DNA from: Acinetobacter celticus
GTDB taxonomy: Bacteria; Pseudomonadota; Gammaproteobacteria; Pseudomonadales; Moraxellaceae
Assembly: GCF_001707755.1 (NCBI RefSeq)
Contig: NZ_MBDL01000011.1
Coordinates: 62,001-126,000 of the forward strand
Direction: 5' to 3'
DNA length: 64,000 bases
A program made the translations under genes and the position numbers. Positions 1 to 8,769 of the stretch are shown here, in pieces. Within the stretch, counting starts at the first letter, position 1; the number at the start of each line of letters is the position of its first letter. The notes under the pieces were generated by a model. It had not been told where the DNA came from. It saw only the letters and a program-made list of their open reading frames with translations, and ran no database searches.

Positions 1-672
1 ACTGCGCAAATCAGTGTAGAAGATGCTGCTGAACAAGCGAAAAATATGGGCGTAACTTTTGGTATCGCTGACATTAGCCCAGTGGTTTCTGGCTTTATGC
101 AAACCTTATTCCCTTTCTTTGGCAATGCGCCAGCCGATGCAACGGAAGAAAACCTACAAGCACGTTCACGTGGCACTTTGCTCATGGCACTTTCCAACAA
201 GTTTGGTAATTTGGTGTTATCGACAGGCAACAAGTCTGAACTTGCTGTGGGTTACTGCACATTGTACGGCGACATGGTCGGCGGTTATGCTGTACTTAAA
301 GACGTGTATAAAACCATCGTATTTGAATTGGCAAAATACCGTAATAGCATTTCAGACAAGCCTGTTATTCCTGAACGTGTGATTACTCGTCCACCTTCTG
401 CAGAATTACGTCCAGATCAAACTGATCAAGACTCATTACCTGCTTATGATTTACTCGATGCGATTTTGTATGCTTATATTGAAGAAGATATGAGTCAAGA
501 CGATATTATTGCCAAAGGTTTTGACGCAGAAACTGTGGCTAAAGTTATTCGTTTGGTCGATTCCAACGAATACAAACGCCGTCAAGGTGCCATTGGCCCG
601 CGTATTAGTTCACGTGCTTTCAGTCGTGAACGTCGCTACCCAATAGTGAATGGTTGGAAACCAGGTATTTAA
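1..672 (+). CDS. nadE: NAD+ synthetase, C-terminal part (5' end outside window)
   Basis: This makes NAD+ from deamido-NAD+ with ATP and an amide nitrogen, the last step of NAD biosynthesis in the cytoplasm. The frame is open back to base 1, so only the last 223 codons are visible; the internal ATG at 46 is not the start. The visible part is the synthetase domain: LSTGNKSELAVGY near codons 76-88 followed by GDMVGGYAVLKDVYKT is the family signature around the ATP/NaAD site. Whether an N-terminal glutaminase (nitrilase) domain is present cannot be seen, although Acinetobacter enzymes usually have one. A strong intrinsic terminator follows directly. Confidence 0.93.
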   Translation, partial: TAQISVEDAAEQAKNMGVTFGIADISPVVSGFMQTLFPFFGNAPADATEENLQARSRGTLLMALSNKFGNLVLSTGNKSELAVGYCTLYGDMVGGYAVLKDVYKTIVFELAKYRNSISDKPVIPERVITRPPSAELRPDQTDQDSLPAYDLLDAILYAYIEEDMSQDDIIAKGFDAETVAKVIRLVDSNEYKRRQGAIGPRISSRAFSRERRYPIVNGWKPGI

Positions 673-690
673 ACCTCGTTTAAAGATAAA

Positions 691-719
691 AAAACTCAAA
701 CTTCGGTTTGAGTTTTTTT
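691..719 (+). terminator. intrinsic terminator after nadE
   Basis: A 10-bp stem AAACTCAAAC / GTTTGAGTTT with a TTCG tetraloop is followed by a run of T. It lies 20 bases after the nadE stop. Confidence 0.93.
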
Positions 720-848
720 ATACCCCATCCCCATCAAAATGATCAGGCAGTACAACATTCGGAATTATTTTCGAAATTTCTAAGATAAAAGCATGAGCAA
801 GTATGAACGCGCTGTATCATAAACAAGCGAATCACTTTTCATCAGACA

Positions 849-880
849 AAAAAAGAGACCAAGCTGAGAGCTTGGTCTTT
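849..880 (-). terminator. intrinsic terminator of tRNA-Met
   Basis: Read on the minus strand, GACCAAGCT / AGCTTGGTC form a stem around a short CTC loop, followed by a long T run. It lies six bases beyond the CCA end of the tRNA gene. Confidence 0.85.
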
Positions 881-885
881 TAAAA

Positions 886-962
886 TGGTGGCTATGACGG
901 GACTTGAACCTGTGACCCCCGCATTATGAGTGCGGTGCTCTAACCAACTGAGCTACATAGCC
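886..962 (-). tRNA. tRNA-Met (CAT), elongator type
   Basis: A complete 77-base cloverleaf is read on the minus strand. The acceptor stem GGCTATG pairs with CATAGCC, the D-arm is TAGCTCAGTTGGTTAGAGC, the anticodon arm CCGCA-CTCATAA-TGCGG carries anticodon CAT, the T-arm contains GGTTCAAGTCC, and the 3' CCA is encoded. The body closely resembles E. coli metT elongator tRNA. It lacks the initiator features, since the first acceptor pair is matched. A lysidine-modified tRNA-Ile2 also has a CAT anticodon but a different body, so elongator Met is preferred. Confidence 0.93.
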
Positions 963-977
963 TTAAACTGTGTGCGC

Positions 978-1006
978 ATTATCTAAATTTACATAACGAC
1001 CGTCAA
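978..1006 (-). promoter_or_regulatory. sigma-70 promoter of tRNA-Met
   Basis: On the minus strand TTGACG (1006-1001) and GATAAT (983-978) are separated by exactly 17 bases, a near-consensus promoter. The bases after the -10 box are GCGCAC, a GC-rich discriminator of the kind linked to stringent control of stable RNA genes. The tRNA begins 15 bases downstream of the -10 box. Confidence 0.8.
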
Positions 1007-1142
1007 GTTTTTTTAGCCTCAAATGCTCACCGTTTAATCAAACCCGCATTAAGCAATTAAAAAATGAACAAATTTACAATTTAAGATGGTTTTTTTGATC
1101 TCTTTATTTGAAAATTAGAATGTTATTTAAGAGGTGATTACT

Positions 1143-1550
1143 TTGAAACTTCCATACTCATTACTTTGTAGTATATTCCTTGGGCTGAGTCTTTCAGGCT
1201 GTCAGCTAATTTCACCTATTTTTGTCGACTATAATGGCGTACGCATGGACGTTGCCAAATGGATTAACTCAAAAACCCTGCTAAACATGCAACAAAAGCG
1301 TAGTTTGGTACAATTAAGTAAAGCACAACAAGAAATTAATGGTTTCTCTAAACTGTCAGATTCAGAACGTTTAGCGGTGGCTAAAGAAAATGCCGTCGCC
1401 ATGCATTGTGCAAATTTACATCTTAGTCAGAAAAAAATTCAACAGCTTCAACTACAAATTTTTGGCGAAGATAAAGAGCAAGTTCTGAAAGAATACCAAC
1501 AGCTTGCACCGATGATAAAATTAGATAAAAAATCAATCCAATGTGATTAG
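1143..1550 (+). CDS. small putative lipoprotein, unknown function
   Basis: The product is about 135 residues. Its start is MKLPYSLL, then a hydrophobic stretch ending in the lipobox LSGC with the lipidated cysteine near residue 20, so it should be exported and anchored to a membrane. The mature part is charged, with a likely coiled or helical run (LSKAQQEINGFSKL...) and two further cysteines. I chose the TTG at 1143 because AAGAGG (1129-1134) sits 8 bases upstream. The in-frame GTG at 1134 overlaps that ribosome site. I do not recognise the family. It stands alone between the tRNA gene and uspA. Confidence 0.7.
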   Translation: MKLPYSLLCSIFLGLSLSGCQLISPIFVDYNGVRMDVAKWINSKTLLNMQQKRSLVQLSKAQQEINGFSKLSDSERLAVAKENAVAMHCANLHLSQKKIQQLQLQIFGEDKEQVLKEYQQLAPMIKLDKKSIQCD

Positions 1551-1859
1551 CAATGAGGTTTTATACGCTTACAAATATACGCTATCCGCCCATTTTTTGA
1601 TGACTTAAAGGACTCACCTGCCATCGCACTAGAACTTTAGTGGTAAATGAATATCAACAAGACATTTCAAATGTGTTTATAAGTTCAATAAACCATTAAT
1701 ATTTCTTAATTTACGTATACTTTACTAAAAATATTCGTATGAATTCACTAGGTTTTCTTTATTTTTATTTCGCGCTATGATCGAGCTAAGGCAGTTATTT
1801 TTTATACAGTACAACTTAGCGACTGCTTATAAAATGTTTAAACAATAAGGAGAATTTAC
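1551..1859. other. intergenic region upstream of uspA
   Basis: These 309 AT-rich bases hold no convincing ORF. They should hold the uspA promoter, but no clear -35/-10 pair stands out. The ribosome site AAGGAG at 1847-1852 lies 7 bases from the uspA ATG. Confidence 0.5.
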
Positions 1860-2300
1860 ATGGCTTTTCAAAATATCTTAGTTCCCGTTGATGGTTCAGA
1901 AACTTCTTACGCTGCGGTTACTCAAGCTGCAGAATTTGCAAAGGCATTTAACAGTAAAATTACCGTTGTTCAAGTTTTAGTACTCGACCCATATATTGCC
2001 GCTGAGTATATTTCTGCATCGCAAACCAATGATCTCATTGAACGCGCCCGTACCTCTATTTTAGAAACCTTAAATGATGTGAAAGCAAAATTTAATGCCA
2101 GTGGTATTGACGTTGAAACAAAATTACTTGAAGGCCAAGTGGTACATGCAGAAATTGCGAAAGCAGCACAAGATGTGCAAGCTGACTTGATTGTGATTGG
2201 CTCTCATGGCCGAACAGGGATTAAGAAATTTTTCTTAGGTAGTGTTGCTCAAAGCGTATTAGGTGCATCTGATATTCCAGTTCTGATTATCCGTAAATAA
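1860..2300 (+). CDS. uspA: universal stress protein, UspA family
   Basis: This cytoplasmic single-domain Usp protein of 146 residues has the usual length for the family. It begins with FQNILVPVDGSETSYAA, the first beta strand and Asp of the fold. It ends with the ATP-binding signature GSHGRTGIKKFFLGSVAQ (pattern G-x2-G-x9-G-S), so it is probably an ATP-binding Usp that forms dimers. Usp proteins are induced by stasis and oxidative or other stresses; the precise role here is unknown. AAGGAG at 1847-1852 is a strong ribosome site. It is monocistronic and converges on the alkyltransferase-like gene. Confidence 0.92.
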   Translation: MAFQNILVPVDGSETSYAAVTQAAEFAKAFNSKITVVQVLVLDPYIAAEYISASQTNDLIERARTSILETLNDVKAKFNASGIDVETKLLEGQVVHAEIAKAAQDVQADLIVIGSHGRTGIKKFFLGSVAQSVLGASDIPVLIIRK

Positions 2301-2311
2301 ATATGTCCTGA

Positions 2312-2342
2312 GAGTCCTTTAATATTCCATGTTGAAGGACTC
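2312..2342. terminator. convergent hairpin between uspA and the ATL gene
   Basis: GAGTCCTT (2312-2319) pairs with AAGGACTC (2335-2342), the second arm overlapping the TGA of the minus-strand gene. There is no clear T run, so its terminator role is uncertain. Confidence 0.4.
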
Positions 2343-2655
2343 AGCCTTTCCATTGATATTTTTTCAAATCGACTTTGCCTGCAATTACCACAACACCCTC
2401 TTCTAATAATTTTTGTTGCTGAATATTATTAGCGCTTTCATCCAATTTATTTAGGCTTATTTTACCTTGACTATTCATTACGCGATGCCATGGTAAATCT
2501 ACGTCTTCATCCATATGTTTTAAAACATAGCCCACTAAACGTGCATGCTTAGGTAAACCTGCAAGTTGTGCAATTTGTCCATACGTTGCAACCTTCCCCA
2601 CAGGAATTAAACTGACAACAGTCAAAATATATTGCGCAAGCTCTTTGCTTTGCAT
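2341..2655 (-). CDS. alkyltransferase-like protein (ATL), MGMT DNA-binding fold
   Basis: The product is 104 residues, the length of stand-alone MGMT-type DNA-binding domains. IPVGKVATYGQIAQLAG is the helix-turn-helix and LVGYVL carries the flipping-Arg region. The active-site motif that reads PCHRV in O6-alkylguanine methyltransferases reads PWHRV here (Trp56 in place of the alkyl-acceptor Cys). By family knowledge such ATL proteins bind O6-alkylguanine in DNA without repairing it and hand the lesion to nucleotide excision repair. No true methyltransferase gene is visible nearby. Confidence 0.85.
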   Translation of the reverse strand: MQSKELAQYILTVVSLIPVGKVATYGQIAQLAGLPKHARLVGYVLKHMDEDVDLPWHRVMNSQGKISLNKLDESANNIQQQKLLEEGVVVIAGKVDLKKYQWKG

Positions 2656-2749
2656 GTCGGCTCATTCCTTTTCAAATAGATTCAAGTATAAAAAAGAGAA
2701 CCCGTAGGCTCTCTCATCTTAAAGCAAAATCATTCAATTAAAATAACAA

Positions 2750-3082
2750 CTATTGATTATCCAATAAGTCCTGTAGCGTGATATCAGTATGCTTCAAGGT
2801 TATTAATTCAACTTTATCGAACAAATTCACTAATGACCCAGTAGATACATTAATTATGGCATCGGCAACTTCTTATTCGCTGATACTGAAGTAACCTATA
2901 TGCGTTTTAGGCCCGATATTAATTAAGCTACTGTTTTTTAAAAATTCAGTTGTACGTGTTTCTTCAATAGGAGAAGCGAAATTAATATTTGCAGTGACCA
3001 AATTATCCAATGCATCTACCACAGCATTCGATGCCATTAGACTGATTGCTTTCGATTCCCCACCGCCATCACTTGCATCATT
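2750..3082 (-). pseudogene. decayed gene of unknown family, one in-frame stop
   Basis: On the minus strand one frame stays protein-like for 111 codons, from just after the TGA at 3083-3085 to a TAG at 2750-2752. It is broken only by a TAA at 2873-2875. The upstream part includes MASNAVVDALDNLVTANI (ATG at 3037-3035) and continues to HIGYFSISE before the stop. The downstream part has VADAIINVSTGSLVNLF and ends LQDLLDNQ. Composition and hydrophobic pattern look coding on both sides. No ribosome site or signal peptide is seen, so the 5' end is probably lost. I do not recognise the family. Confidence 0.5.
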
Positions 3083-3180
3083 TCAGTTTATTTCACAATT
3101 TTATTTAAGATGCGCTAACATACAGATCCTTGCATATTTCTCATGCATCCTTCTTGGCCTTTTCAGCACATTCTTTTCTT

Positions 3181-3735
3181 ATGCATCAGACTATTAAGCT
3201 TACTTTCCGCATTTTTTTTGCTGCCGTCATTTTTATTATCACAGCAGCATTACTGCTCACGTGCCTATCTAAGGCTTATGAAATTTTCCACGCAGAGCAA
3301 AATTTTACGCAAGCCAAAAAAGTTCATTTAACATCGACCGCACAACAGCAATTGGTATTGCTATCCAATAATCAAAAACCAGATCAGAGCATCTACATTT
3401 TAATTGCGCAAAATGGTTATATTGCCAAAATTAACTGTGCCCAATACCCCAATATTTGCCTCGATGAATACAACAAACAGCAAACACGTCAAATTCAAAC
3501 CCTCGATTTAGTCCACGTAGGCAATTTTAAATATATTCAAAATGTTGCATTTACTGACAGTCGGACACAGCAAGCTAAAACGCTCAATTATCCTGAACAT
3601 CAAATTAAACAGTTCTATCTTGAAGATGTTGCAAACTTAAAATATGTGGTTTTTGGGGTGGGTTTATTTGCACTCGCAGCACTGTATGTCAGTATTCGCA
3701 TCCTTCGAAATTTCAAAAGCTTTCTAAATAAATAA
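3181..3735 (+). CDS. putative membrane protein with two TM segments, unknown function
   Basis: From the ATG at 3181 the product has 184 residues: an N-terminal transmembrane helix (FAAVIFIITAALLLTCL), a polar domain of roughly 110 residues with two close cysteines (INCAQYPNIC), and a second helix near the C-terminus (YVVFGVGLFALAALYVSI) followed by a basic tail. The topology suggests a periplasmic middle domain held by two anchors. An upstream TTG at 3130 would add 17 residues; neither start has a clear ribosome site. The family is not recognised. Confidence 0.6.
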   Translation: MHQTIKLTFRIFFAAVIFIITAALLLTCLSKAYEIFHAEQNFTQAKKVHLTSTAQQQLVLLSNNQKPDQSIYILIAQNGYIAKINCAQYPNICLDEYNKQQTRQIQTLDLVHVGNFKYIQNVAFTDSRTQQAKTLNYPEHQIKQFYLEDVANLKYVVFGVGLFALAALYVSIRILRNFKSFLNK

Positions 3736-3745
3736 TGGAATATAT

Positions 3746-3774
3746 AAAAAAGAGGATGCCATATCCTCTTTTTT
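3746..3774. terminator. bidirectional intrinsic terminator
   Basis: AAAAAAGAGGAT (3746-3757) pairs with ATCCTCTTTTTT (3763-3774). A run on both strands lets it serve the plus-strand membrane protein and the minus-strand metallopeptidase. Confidence 0.9.
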
Positions 3775-3787
3775 ATTTTCGTTTAAA

Positions 3788-4693
3788 TTAAACAGGATTA
3801 TTAAACGTATCACAGCTATCAATTCGGCCTGATGTTAAGCCTTTCTTAAACCATGTCATACGTTGTTGACTGGTTCCGTGGGTAAAGCTGTCTGGCACCA
3901 CTTGACCTGTTGCGCTCTTTTGCAAATAGTCATCGCCAATTTTATGCGCTGCATCCATCGCCTCTTCCACATCGCCTTGTTCAAGGAATTGTGTCCTTTG
4001 CTGATTATGATTGGCCCAAATACCCGCCAAACAATCGGCCTGTAATTCCTGCAAAACAGAAAGATGATTCGCCTGTGCTTTACTGGCTTGTGCACGGGCT
4101 TTTTGTACTTGTTCTGAAATACCTAACAGCGTTTGAATGTGATGTCCGACCTCATGGGCAACCACATAAGCTTGGGCAAAATCCCCTGCCTGATCTTGAC
4201 GTGACAATTCAGTCTGATTTTGCTCACCCCCAATGCCCATTTGTGTACGCATATCCTTAAAGAAAGTTGTATCTATATACACTTTCCGATCTGCTGGGCA
4301 ATAAAATGGCCCCATAGCGGCCTGCGCTGTACCACAACCTGAATTCACCGTACCACTAAACATCACTAATTTTGGTGGTACATATTGAGCATTTAACTGA
4401 CTTTTGAAAACTTGCGTCCACGTATCTTCAGTATCTGCCAAAACCGTTCCCACAAAATCCATCGCTTCTTGCTGATCGGGTGTTGGCTGATCTAATCCTT
4501 TGGTTTCCACGCCAGCAGTTTGCTGCGTCACTTGTTTAGTGGCCTGATAGGCCTGCTGTGGGTCAACCCCAAAAAACTTCCATGCCACAAATGCCACGAC
4601 TAAACCTAAAATACTAATACCGCCTGCTTTGGCACCGCCTCCGCCACGGCGATCTTCAACATTCGTGCTGACTCGACGTCCTTTCCAACGCAT
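3788..4693 (-). CDS. ypfJ: YpfJ-family neutral zinc metallopeptidase
   Basis: This 301-residue protein has the YpfJ family layout. The N-terminus is MRWKGRRVSTNVEDRRG with a glycine-rich patch. A single membrane helix follows at about residues 25-42 (ISILGLVVAFVAWKFF). The large catalytic domain contains HEVGHH (His180, Glu181, His184), the HExxH zinc site. Two cysteine pairs (around residues 120 and 132, and later NCD-type positions) may form disulphides in the periplasm. Members are predicted membrane-anchored neutral peptidases with unknown substrates. It lies 47 bases downstream of the DUF808 gene on the same strand and may be co-transcribed with it. Confidence 0.88.
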   Translation of the reverse strand: MRWKGRRVSTNVEDRRGGGGAKAGGISILGLVVAFVAWKFFGVDPQQAYQATKQVTQQTAGVETKGLDQPTPDQQEAMDFVGTVLADTEDTWTQVFKSQLNAQYVPPKLVMFSGTVNSGCGTAQAAMGPFYCPADRKVYIDTTFFKDMRTQMGIGGEQNQTELSRQDQAGDFAQAYVVAHEVGHHIQTLLGISEQVQKARAQASKAQANHLSVLQELQADCLAGIWANHNQQRTQFLEQGDVEEAMDAAHKIGDDYLQKSATGQVVPDSFTHGTSQQRMTWFKKGLTSGRIDSCDTFNNPV

Positions 4694-4740
4694 AGTAAGT
4701 ATCCTTTTTTAGTTTTTGATTGATCTGGCTAAAACTCAAA

Positions 4741-5664
4741 TTATGATTTAAATTTTGGCCAAATTTTCTTCACCATATTCACAGCAAGCAACACTAGTAA
4801 ACCTGCAATAAAACCAATCAGCAAATTAAGCGACGTGGGTGCCAAGGCTCCAACAATATTACCAATACTTGGAATTTCCTGCACATATTCAACAGTATCT
4901 TCTGAAAAATGGTGCATCCACGGCACAGCATGGTTAATGATCCCTCCACCCACAAGGAACATGGCAATGGTTCCAACAATGGTTAATGTCTTCATTAATA
5001 TCGGTGCAAACACCAATAAACCGCGGCCAATTTTTTGTTTTAAATTAGATGTTTGTTCGGTTAAATGTAGCCCAATATCATCAATTTTGACAATCAATGC
5101 GACAAAACCATACACACCTACAGTCATGGCAATAGCAATTACACTCAGCACGCTCAGTTGAGTAATAAAACTCGCTGTCGCCACTGTTCCCAGTGAAATC
5201 ACCACAATTTCTGCCGATAAAATAAAGTCAGTACGAATAGCGCCCTTTACTTTTTCCTTTTCAAAGGCCACCAAATCAACTTCTACATGTTCTAATTCCT
5301 GCTGAGCTTCATCGACTGTTTTGGCTTTTTTATGATGCAGACTATGCAAAACTTTTTCGACACCCTCATAACACAGAAATAGACCGCCAACCATCAGCAA
5401 AGGGTTAATTGCCCAAGGTGCAATCACACTGATTAAAAGCGCCAAAGGCACTAAAATCAATTTATTAATAAATGAACCTTTCGCAACATTCCAAACCACA
5501 GGAAGTTCGCGGTCTGAATGCACGCCACTGACCTGTTGCGCATTCAACGCCAGATCATCCCCTAAAACACCTGCGGTTTTTTTAGCAGCCATTTTGCTCA
5601 TCACGGCAACATCATCAAGTACGGTGGCAATATCATCTAAAAGTAATAATAGGCTACTGGCCAT
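4741..5664 (-). CDS. DUF808 (YedI-like) integral membrane protein
   Basis: The product is 307 residues. Its start ([30 protein letters not shown], quoted in part) is diagnostic of the DUF808/YedI family. Several hydrophobic segments follow: about residues 70-95 ([16 protein letters not shown]), 150-200, 220-240 and a C-terminal pair ([19 protein letters not shown]). The transported substrate or function of the family is not established. The start at 5664 is supported by AAAAGGAAAAAG just upstream. It probably forms a two-gene unit with ypfJ. Confidence 0.88.
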   Translation of the reverse strand: MASSLLLLLDDIATVLDDVAVMSKMAAKKTAGVLGDDLALNAQQVSGVHSDRELPVVWNVAKGSFINKLILVPLALLISVIAPWAINPLLMVGGLFLCYEGVEKVLHSLHHKKAKTVDEAQQELEHVEVDLVAFEKEKVKGAIRTDFILSAEIVVISLGTVATASFITQLSVLSVIAIAMTVGVYGFVALIVKIDDIGLHLTEQTSNLKQKIGRGLLVFAPILMKTLTIVGTIAMFLVGGGIINHAVPWMHHFSEDTVEYVQEIPSIGNIVGALAPTSLNLLIGFIAGLLVLLAVNMVKKIWPKFKS

Positions 5665-5768
5665 TGTTCTTTTTCCTTTTCATTTTTTATAATTCTAAAG
5701 GGTTTTTTAATATTTTTTGTATTTACTTGATTAATTCAAAGATTTTTTTATGCTGGGTTTTATTCGGG

Positions 5769-5798
5769 CTGACATAAAAAAAAATAATACCGTACAAT
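5769..5798 (+). promoter_or_regulatory. putative trpS promoter
   Basis: CTGACA (5769-5774) and TACAAT (5793-5798) are 18 bases apart, 55 bases before the trpS ATG. The leader between them and the gene is short and shows no T-box or leader peptide. Confidence 0.55.
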
Positions 5799-5852
5799 AT
5801 TGCCATTCTTTGAAAACGTACTGCAGCGCTGGCTGCTCTTATGGAATAGAAC

Positions 5853-6866
5853 ATGAGCAATCAAGATAATCGTCCAGTAATTTTGACTGGCGACCGTCCT
5901 ACTGGACAGCTTCACCTCGGTCACTTTGTTGGCTCTTTACGTTCACGCGTAGGTTTACAGGATTCTCATCATCAGCACCTTTTGCTGGCAGATGCACAAG
6001 CATTAACTGACAATGCCGATAACTTTGAAAAAGTCCGTCGTAATATTATTGAAGTTGCGACAGACTATTTAGCGGTCGGTATTGATCCAACAAAAACAAC
6101 TATTTGTGTTCAATCATGCCTTCCAGCATTGAACGAACTCACAATGCTGTATTTAAACTTTGTCACTGTTGCACGCTTAGAGCGTAACCCAACCATTAAA
6201 GCTGAAATTCAGTTACGTGGGTTTGAACGTGATATTCCTGCAGGTTTCTTGTGCTATCCAGTGGCACAAGCCGCCGATATCACAGCTTTTAAAGCCACCG
6301 TTGTTCCAGTGGGCGATGACCAAATTCCAATGATTGAACAGACCAACGAAATTGTGCGTCGTCTGAACCGTCAAATTGGTCATGAAGTACTTCCTGAATG
6401 TAAAGTTTTGCTTTCTAATATGAGCCGCTTACCTGGTTTTGATGGTAAAGCGAAAATGTCTAAATCATTGGGCAATACCATTGTTTTAGATGCCTCAGAC
6501 AAAGACATTAAAAAAGCAGTCAATGCGATGTACACTGACCCGAACCATCTTCGCGTTGAAGATCCGGGTCAAGTAGAAGGCAATATTGTCTTCACTTATT
6601 TAGATGCTTTTGACACCAATAAGGAAGAAGTCGAAGAACTCAAAGCACACTACCGTCGTGGTGGCTTAGGTGATGGTGTGGTGAAAAAGCGTCTAGAAGG
6701 TGTGTTAAAAGAATTAATCACGCCAATTCGTGAACGTCGCATAGAACTGCAAAAAGACCCTGATTACATCATGGACATCTTAAAAACAGGGACAGATAAA
6801 TGCCGTGACATCACCCAACAAACATTGGATGAAATAAAATCAGGTTTAGGCGTATTTCATTTTTAA
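5853..6866 (+). CDS. trpS: tryptophan--tRNA ligase
   Basis: This class I aminoacyl-tRNA synthetase charges tRNA-Trp. It has 337 residues, the common bacterial length. The HIGH-type motif HLGH is at residues 21-24 within RPTGQLHLGHFVGSL, and KMSKS is at about residues 201-205 (AKMSKSLGN). The specificity region YPVAQAADI and the GDDQ loop are intact. No obvious Shine-Dalgarno sequence precedes the ATG. It is monocistronic, with its own terminator 30 bases downstream. Confidence 0.97.
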   Translation: MSNQDNRPVILTGDRPTGQLHLGHFVGSLRSRVGLQDSHHQHLLLADAQALTDNADNFEKVRRNIIEVATDYLAVGIDPTKTTICVQSCLPALNELTMLYLNFVTVARLERNPTIKAEIQLRGFERDIPAGFLCYPVAQAADITAFKATVVPVGDDQIPMIEQTNEIVRRLNRQIGHEVLPECKVLLSNMSRLPGFDGKAKMSKSLGNTIVLDASDKDIKKAVNAMYTDPNHLRVEDPGQVEGNIVFTYLDAFDTNKEEVEELKAHYRRGGLGDGVVKKRLEGVLKELITPIRERRIELQKDPDYIMDILKTGTDKCRDITQQTLDEIKSGLGVFHF

Positions 6867-6895
6867 ATATAACTAAACTATTGCACTTAAAAAAT

Positions 6896-6925
6896 AAAAG
6901 CCTTCCTCTAATGGAAGGCTTTTTA
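6896..6925 (+). terminator. intrinsic terminator after trpS
   Basis: AAAAGCCTTCC (6896-6906) and GGAAGGCT (6913-6920) enclose TCTAAT and are followed by a T run. Confidence 0.9.
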
Positions 6926-7122
6926 ATGTGAGAATGTTGATTAAAACGACGAAAGATGAGTGATTGATCATATAAAACACCAACTATTAACATTGGCTAA
7001 CATATATTAACGTGAATACCGATGAATTGAATGAGCATGCTCTTTACAATGAGTTCATGCTTTAAGGGAAACCTAAAATCATACATTTCTCCTTTACCGG
7101 AGCTGTGAAAGCAGTTTCGTTG

Positions 7123-7161
7123 TTATACGCAATAGTCACCCCAATTATTGCGTATTTTTTT
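7123..7161 (+). terminator. orphan intrinsic terminator in the trpS-lysS gap
   Basis: ATACGCAATA (7125-7134) and TATTGCGTAT (7146-7155) form a 10-bp stem followed by seven T. There is no protein-coding gene between the trpS terminator and this one on the plus strand, so about 200 bases upstream may be transcribed as a small RNA. The rest of 6930-7200 shows no convincing ORF. Confidence 0.6.
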
Positions 7162-7200
7162 GTCTGCGTTTTATCATTTAACATATTTAAAATTCGATAT

Positions 7201-7226
7201 AAAAAAACCCGCACTAGGCGGGCCTG
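7201..7226 (-). terminator. intrinsic terminator of lysS
   Basis: On the minus strand CCCGC / GCGGG enclose CTAGT and are followed by a T run. It lies just past the lysS stop. Confidence 0.85.
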
Positions 7227-7239
7227 TTTTACTCACAAC

Positions 7240-8769
7240 TTATGCATTTTTATGGCGCATATGCGGGAACAAAATTACATCACGAATACTTGGTGCATTA
7301 GCAAATAACATCACCAAGCGGTCAATACCAATCCCTTGACCTGCTGTCGGCGGTAAACCATATTCTAATGCTTCAACGAAGTCTGCATCGTAATGCATAG
7401 CTTCATCATCCCCTGCATCTTTTTCTTCCACTTGTGCTTGGAAACGTTCTGCTTGGTCAATCGGATCATTCAATTCTGAGAAACCATTGGCCAATTCACG
7501 ACCACCAATAAAAAATTCAAAACGATCGGTAATGTGTGGATTATCATCATTACGACGTGCCAATGGTGAAGTTTCCGCTGGATATTCTGTAATAAATGTT
7601 GGCTGACGTAATGTCGTTTCCACTGTTTCTTCAAATACAATGGTTTGGAGTCGGCCTAAACCAAAACTAGGTTTTACCTGTTCTTTCAATGTTTCTTTAA
7701 TATAGTTCGCAAGGAACTCACGATCACCAACATTTTCTGGCGTAAATTCTGGGTTCTGTTCAAGAATTGCATCAAACATTGAGATTTTTTTGTATGGGCC
7801 TTTGAAGCTATAAACCTCTTCACCATAAGGCACATCGGTTGAACCTAAAATATCGATGGCCAATTTTTCCAGCATTTTTTCAGTCAATTCCATCAAGTCT
7901 TTATAGTCTGCATAAGCTTGATAGAATTCAATCATGGTAAATTCTGGATTATGGCGCGTTGAAACACCTTCGTTACGGAAGTTACGGTTAATTTCAAATA
8001 CACGTTCAAAACCGCCCACCACCAAACGCTTTAAGTACAACTCTGGGGCAATACGTAAAAATAATGGCATATCTAATGCGTTATGATGTGTTTCAAATGG
8101 ACGCGCAGAAGCACCACCTGGAATCACATGCATCATCGGCGTTTCAACTTCCATGAAACGTTCATTGGTCAAATAGGCACGAATACCAGACACCACTTTT
8201 GCACGAATTTCAAAAGTTTTACGTGTTTCTTCGTTGACGATCAAATCTAAATAACGCTTACGATACTTTACTTCGGTATCATTTAAACCATGAAATTTAT
8301 CTGGAAGAGGACGAAGCGATTTGGTCAGCAATTCAAACTGTTCAATATGAACATATAAATCACCTTTACCAGAACGACCCATGTAGCCTTCAACGGCAAT
8401 AATATCGCCAAGGTCTAAGGCTTTGATGCTTTCTAATACTTCAGGTGCCAGTTCTTTACGTGCAACATATAACTGAATACGTCCGGTCATATCTTGAATG
8501 ACGATGAATGAACCACGGTTTAACATCACACGGCCCGCAACTTTTACATAAACTTTTTCGCCCGCGTCAATGTCTTCTTTAGACATGCCAGCAAATTGGT
8601 CTTGTAAGTCTTGTGCATAATGTTCACGTTTAAACGTGTTCGGCCAAGGGCTTACTCCCTTTTCCTTTGCCTGTTCTTCAATTTGCTTTAACTTGGCATG
8701 ACGCTGTGCAATTAAATCGTTTTCGGAAATGTGTTGTTCAGAAGTCGATTGAGCGGTTTGTTGCGTCAT
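7240..8769 (-). CDS. lysS: lysine--tRNA ligase, class II
   Basis: This cytoplasmic enzyme charges tRNA-Lys. From the ATG at 8769 it has 509 residues, typical of LysS. An N-terminal OB-fold anticodon-binding domain ([18 protein letters not shown]) is followed by the class II core: motif 2 [16 protein letters not shown] and motif 3 [11 protein letters not shown] at the C-terminus. I start at 8769 because GAGGCAGAG precedes it. An upstream in-frame ATG at 8856 would add 29 hydrophobic residues foreign to the family. It is monocistronic. Confidence 0.96.
   Translation of the reverse strand: MTQQTAQSTSEQHISENDLIAQRHAKLKQIEEQAKEKGVSPWPNTFKREHYAQDLQDQFAGMSKEDIDAGEKVYVKVAGRVMLNRGSFIVIQDMTGRIQLYVARKELAPEVLESIKALDLGDIIAVEGYMGRSGKGDLYVHIEQFELLTKSLRPLPDKFHGLNDTEVKYRKRYLDLIVNEETRKTFEIRAKVVSGIRAYLTNERFMEVETPMMHVIPGGASARPFETHHNALDMPLFLRIAPELYLKRLVVGGFERVFEINRNFRNEGVSTRHNPEFTMIEFYQAYADYKDLMELTEKMLEKLAIDILGSTDVPYGEEVYSFKGPYKKISMFDAILEQNPEFTPENVGDREFLANYIKETLKEQVKPSFGLGRLQTIVFEETVETTLRQPTFITEYPAETSPLARRNDDNPHITDRFEFFIGGRELANGFSELNDPIDQAERFQAQVEEKDAGDDEAMHYDADFVEALEYGLPPTAGQGIGIDRLVMLFANAPSIRDVILFPHMRHKNA

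Noticed and set aside
7105..7339. Overlapping 60-70 codon frames before lysS
   Set aside because: They run through two terminators and into lysS on the opposite strand.
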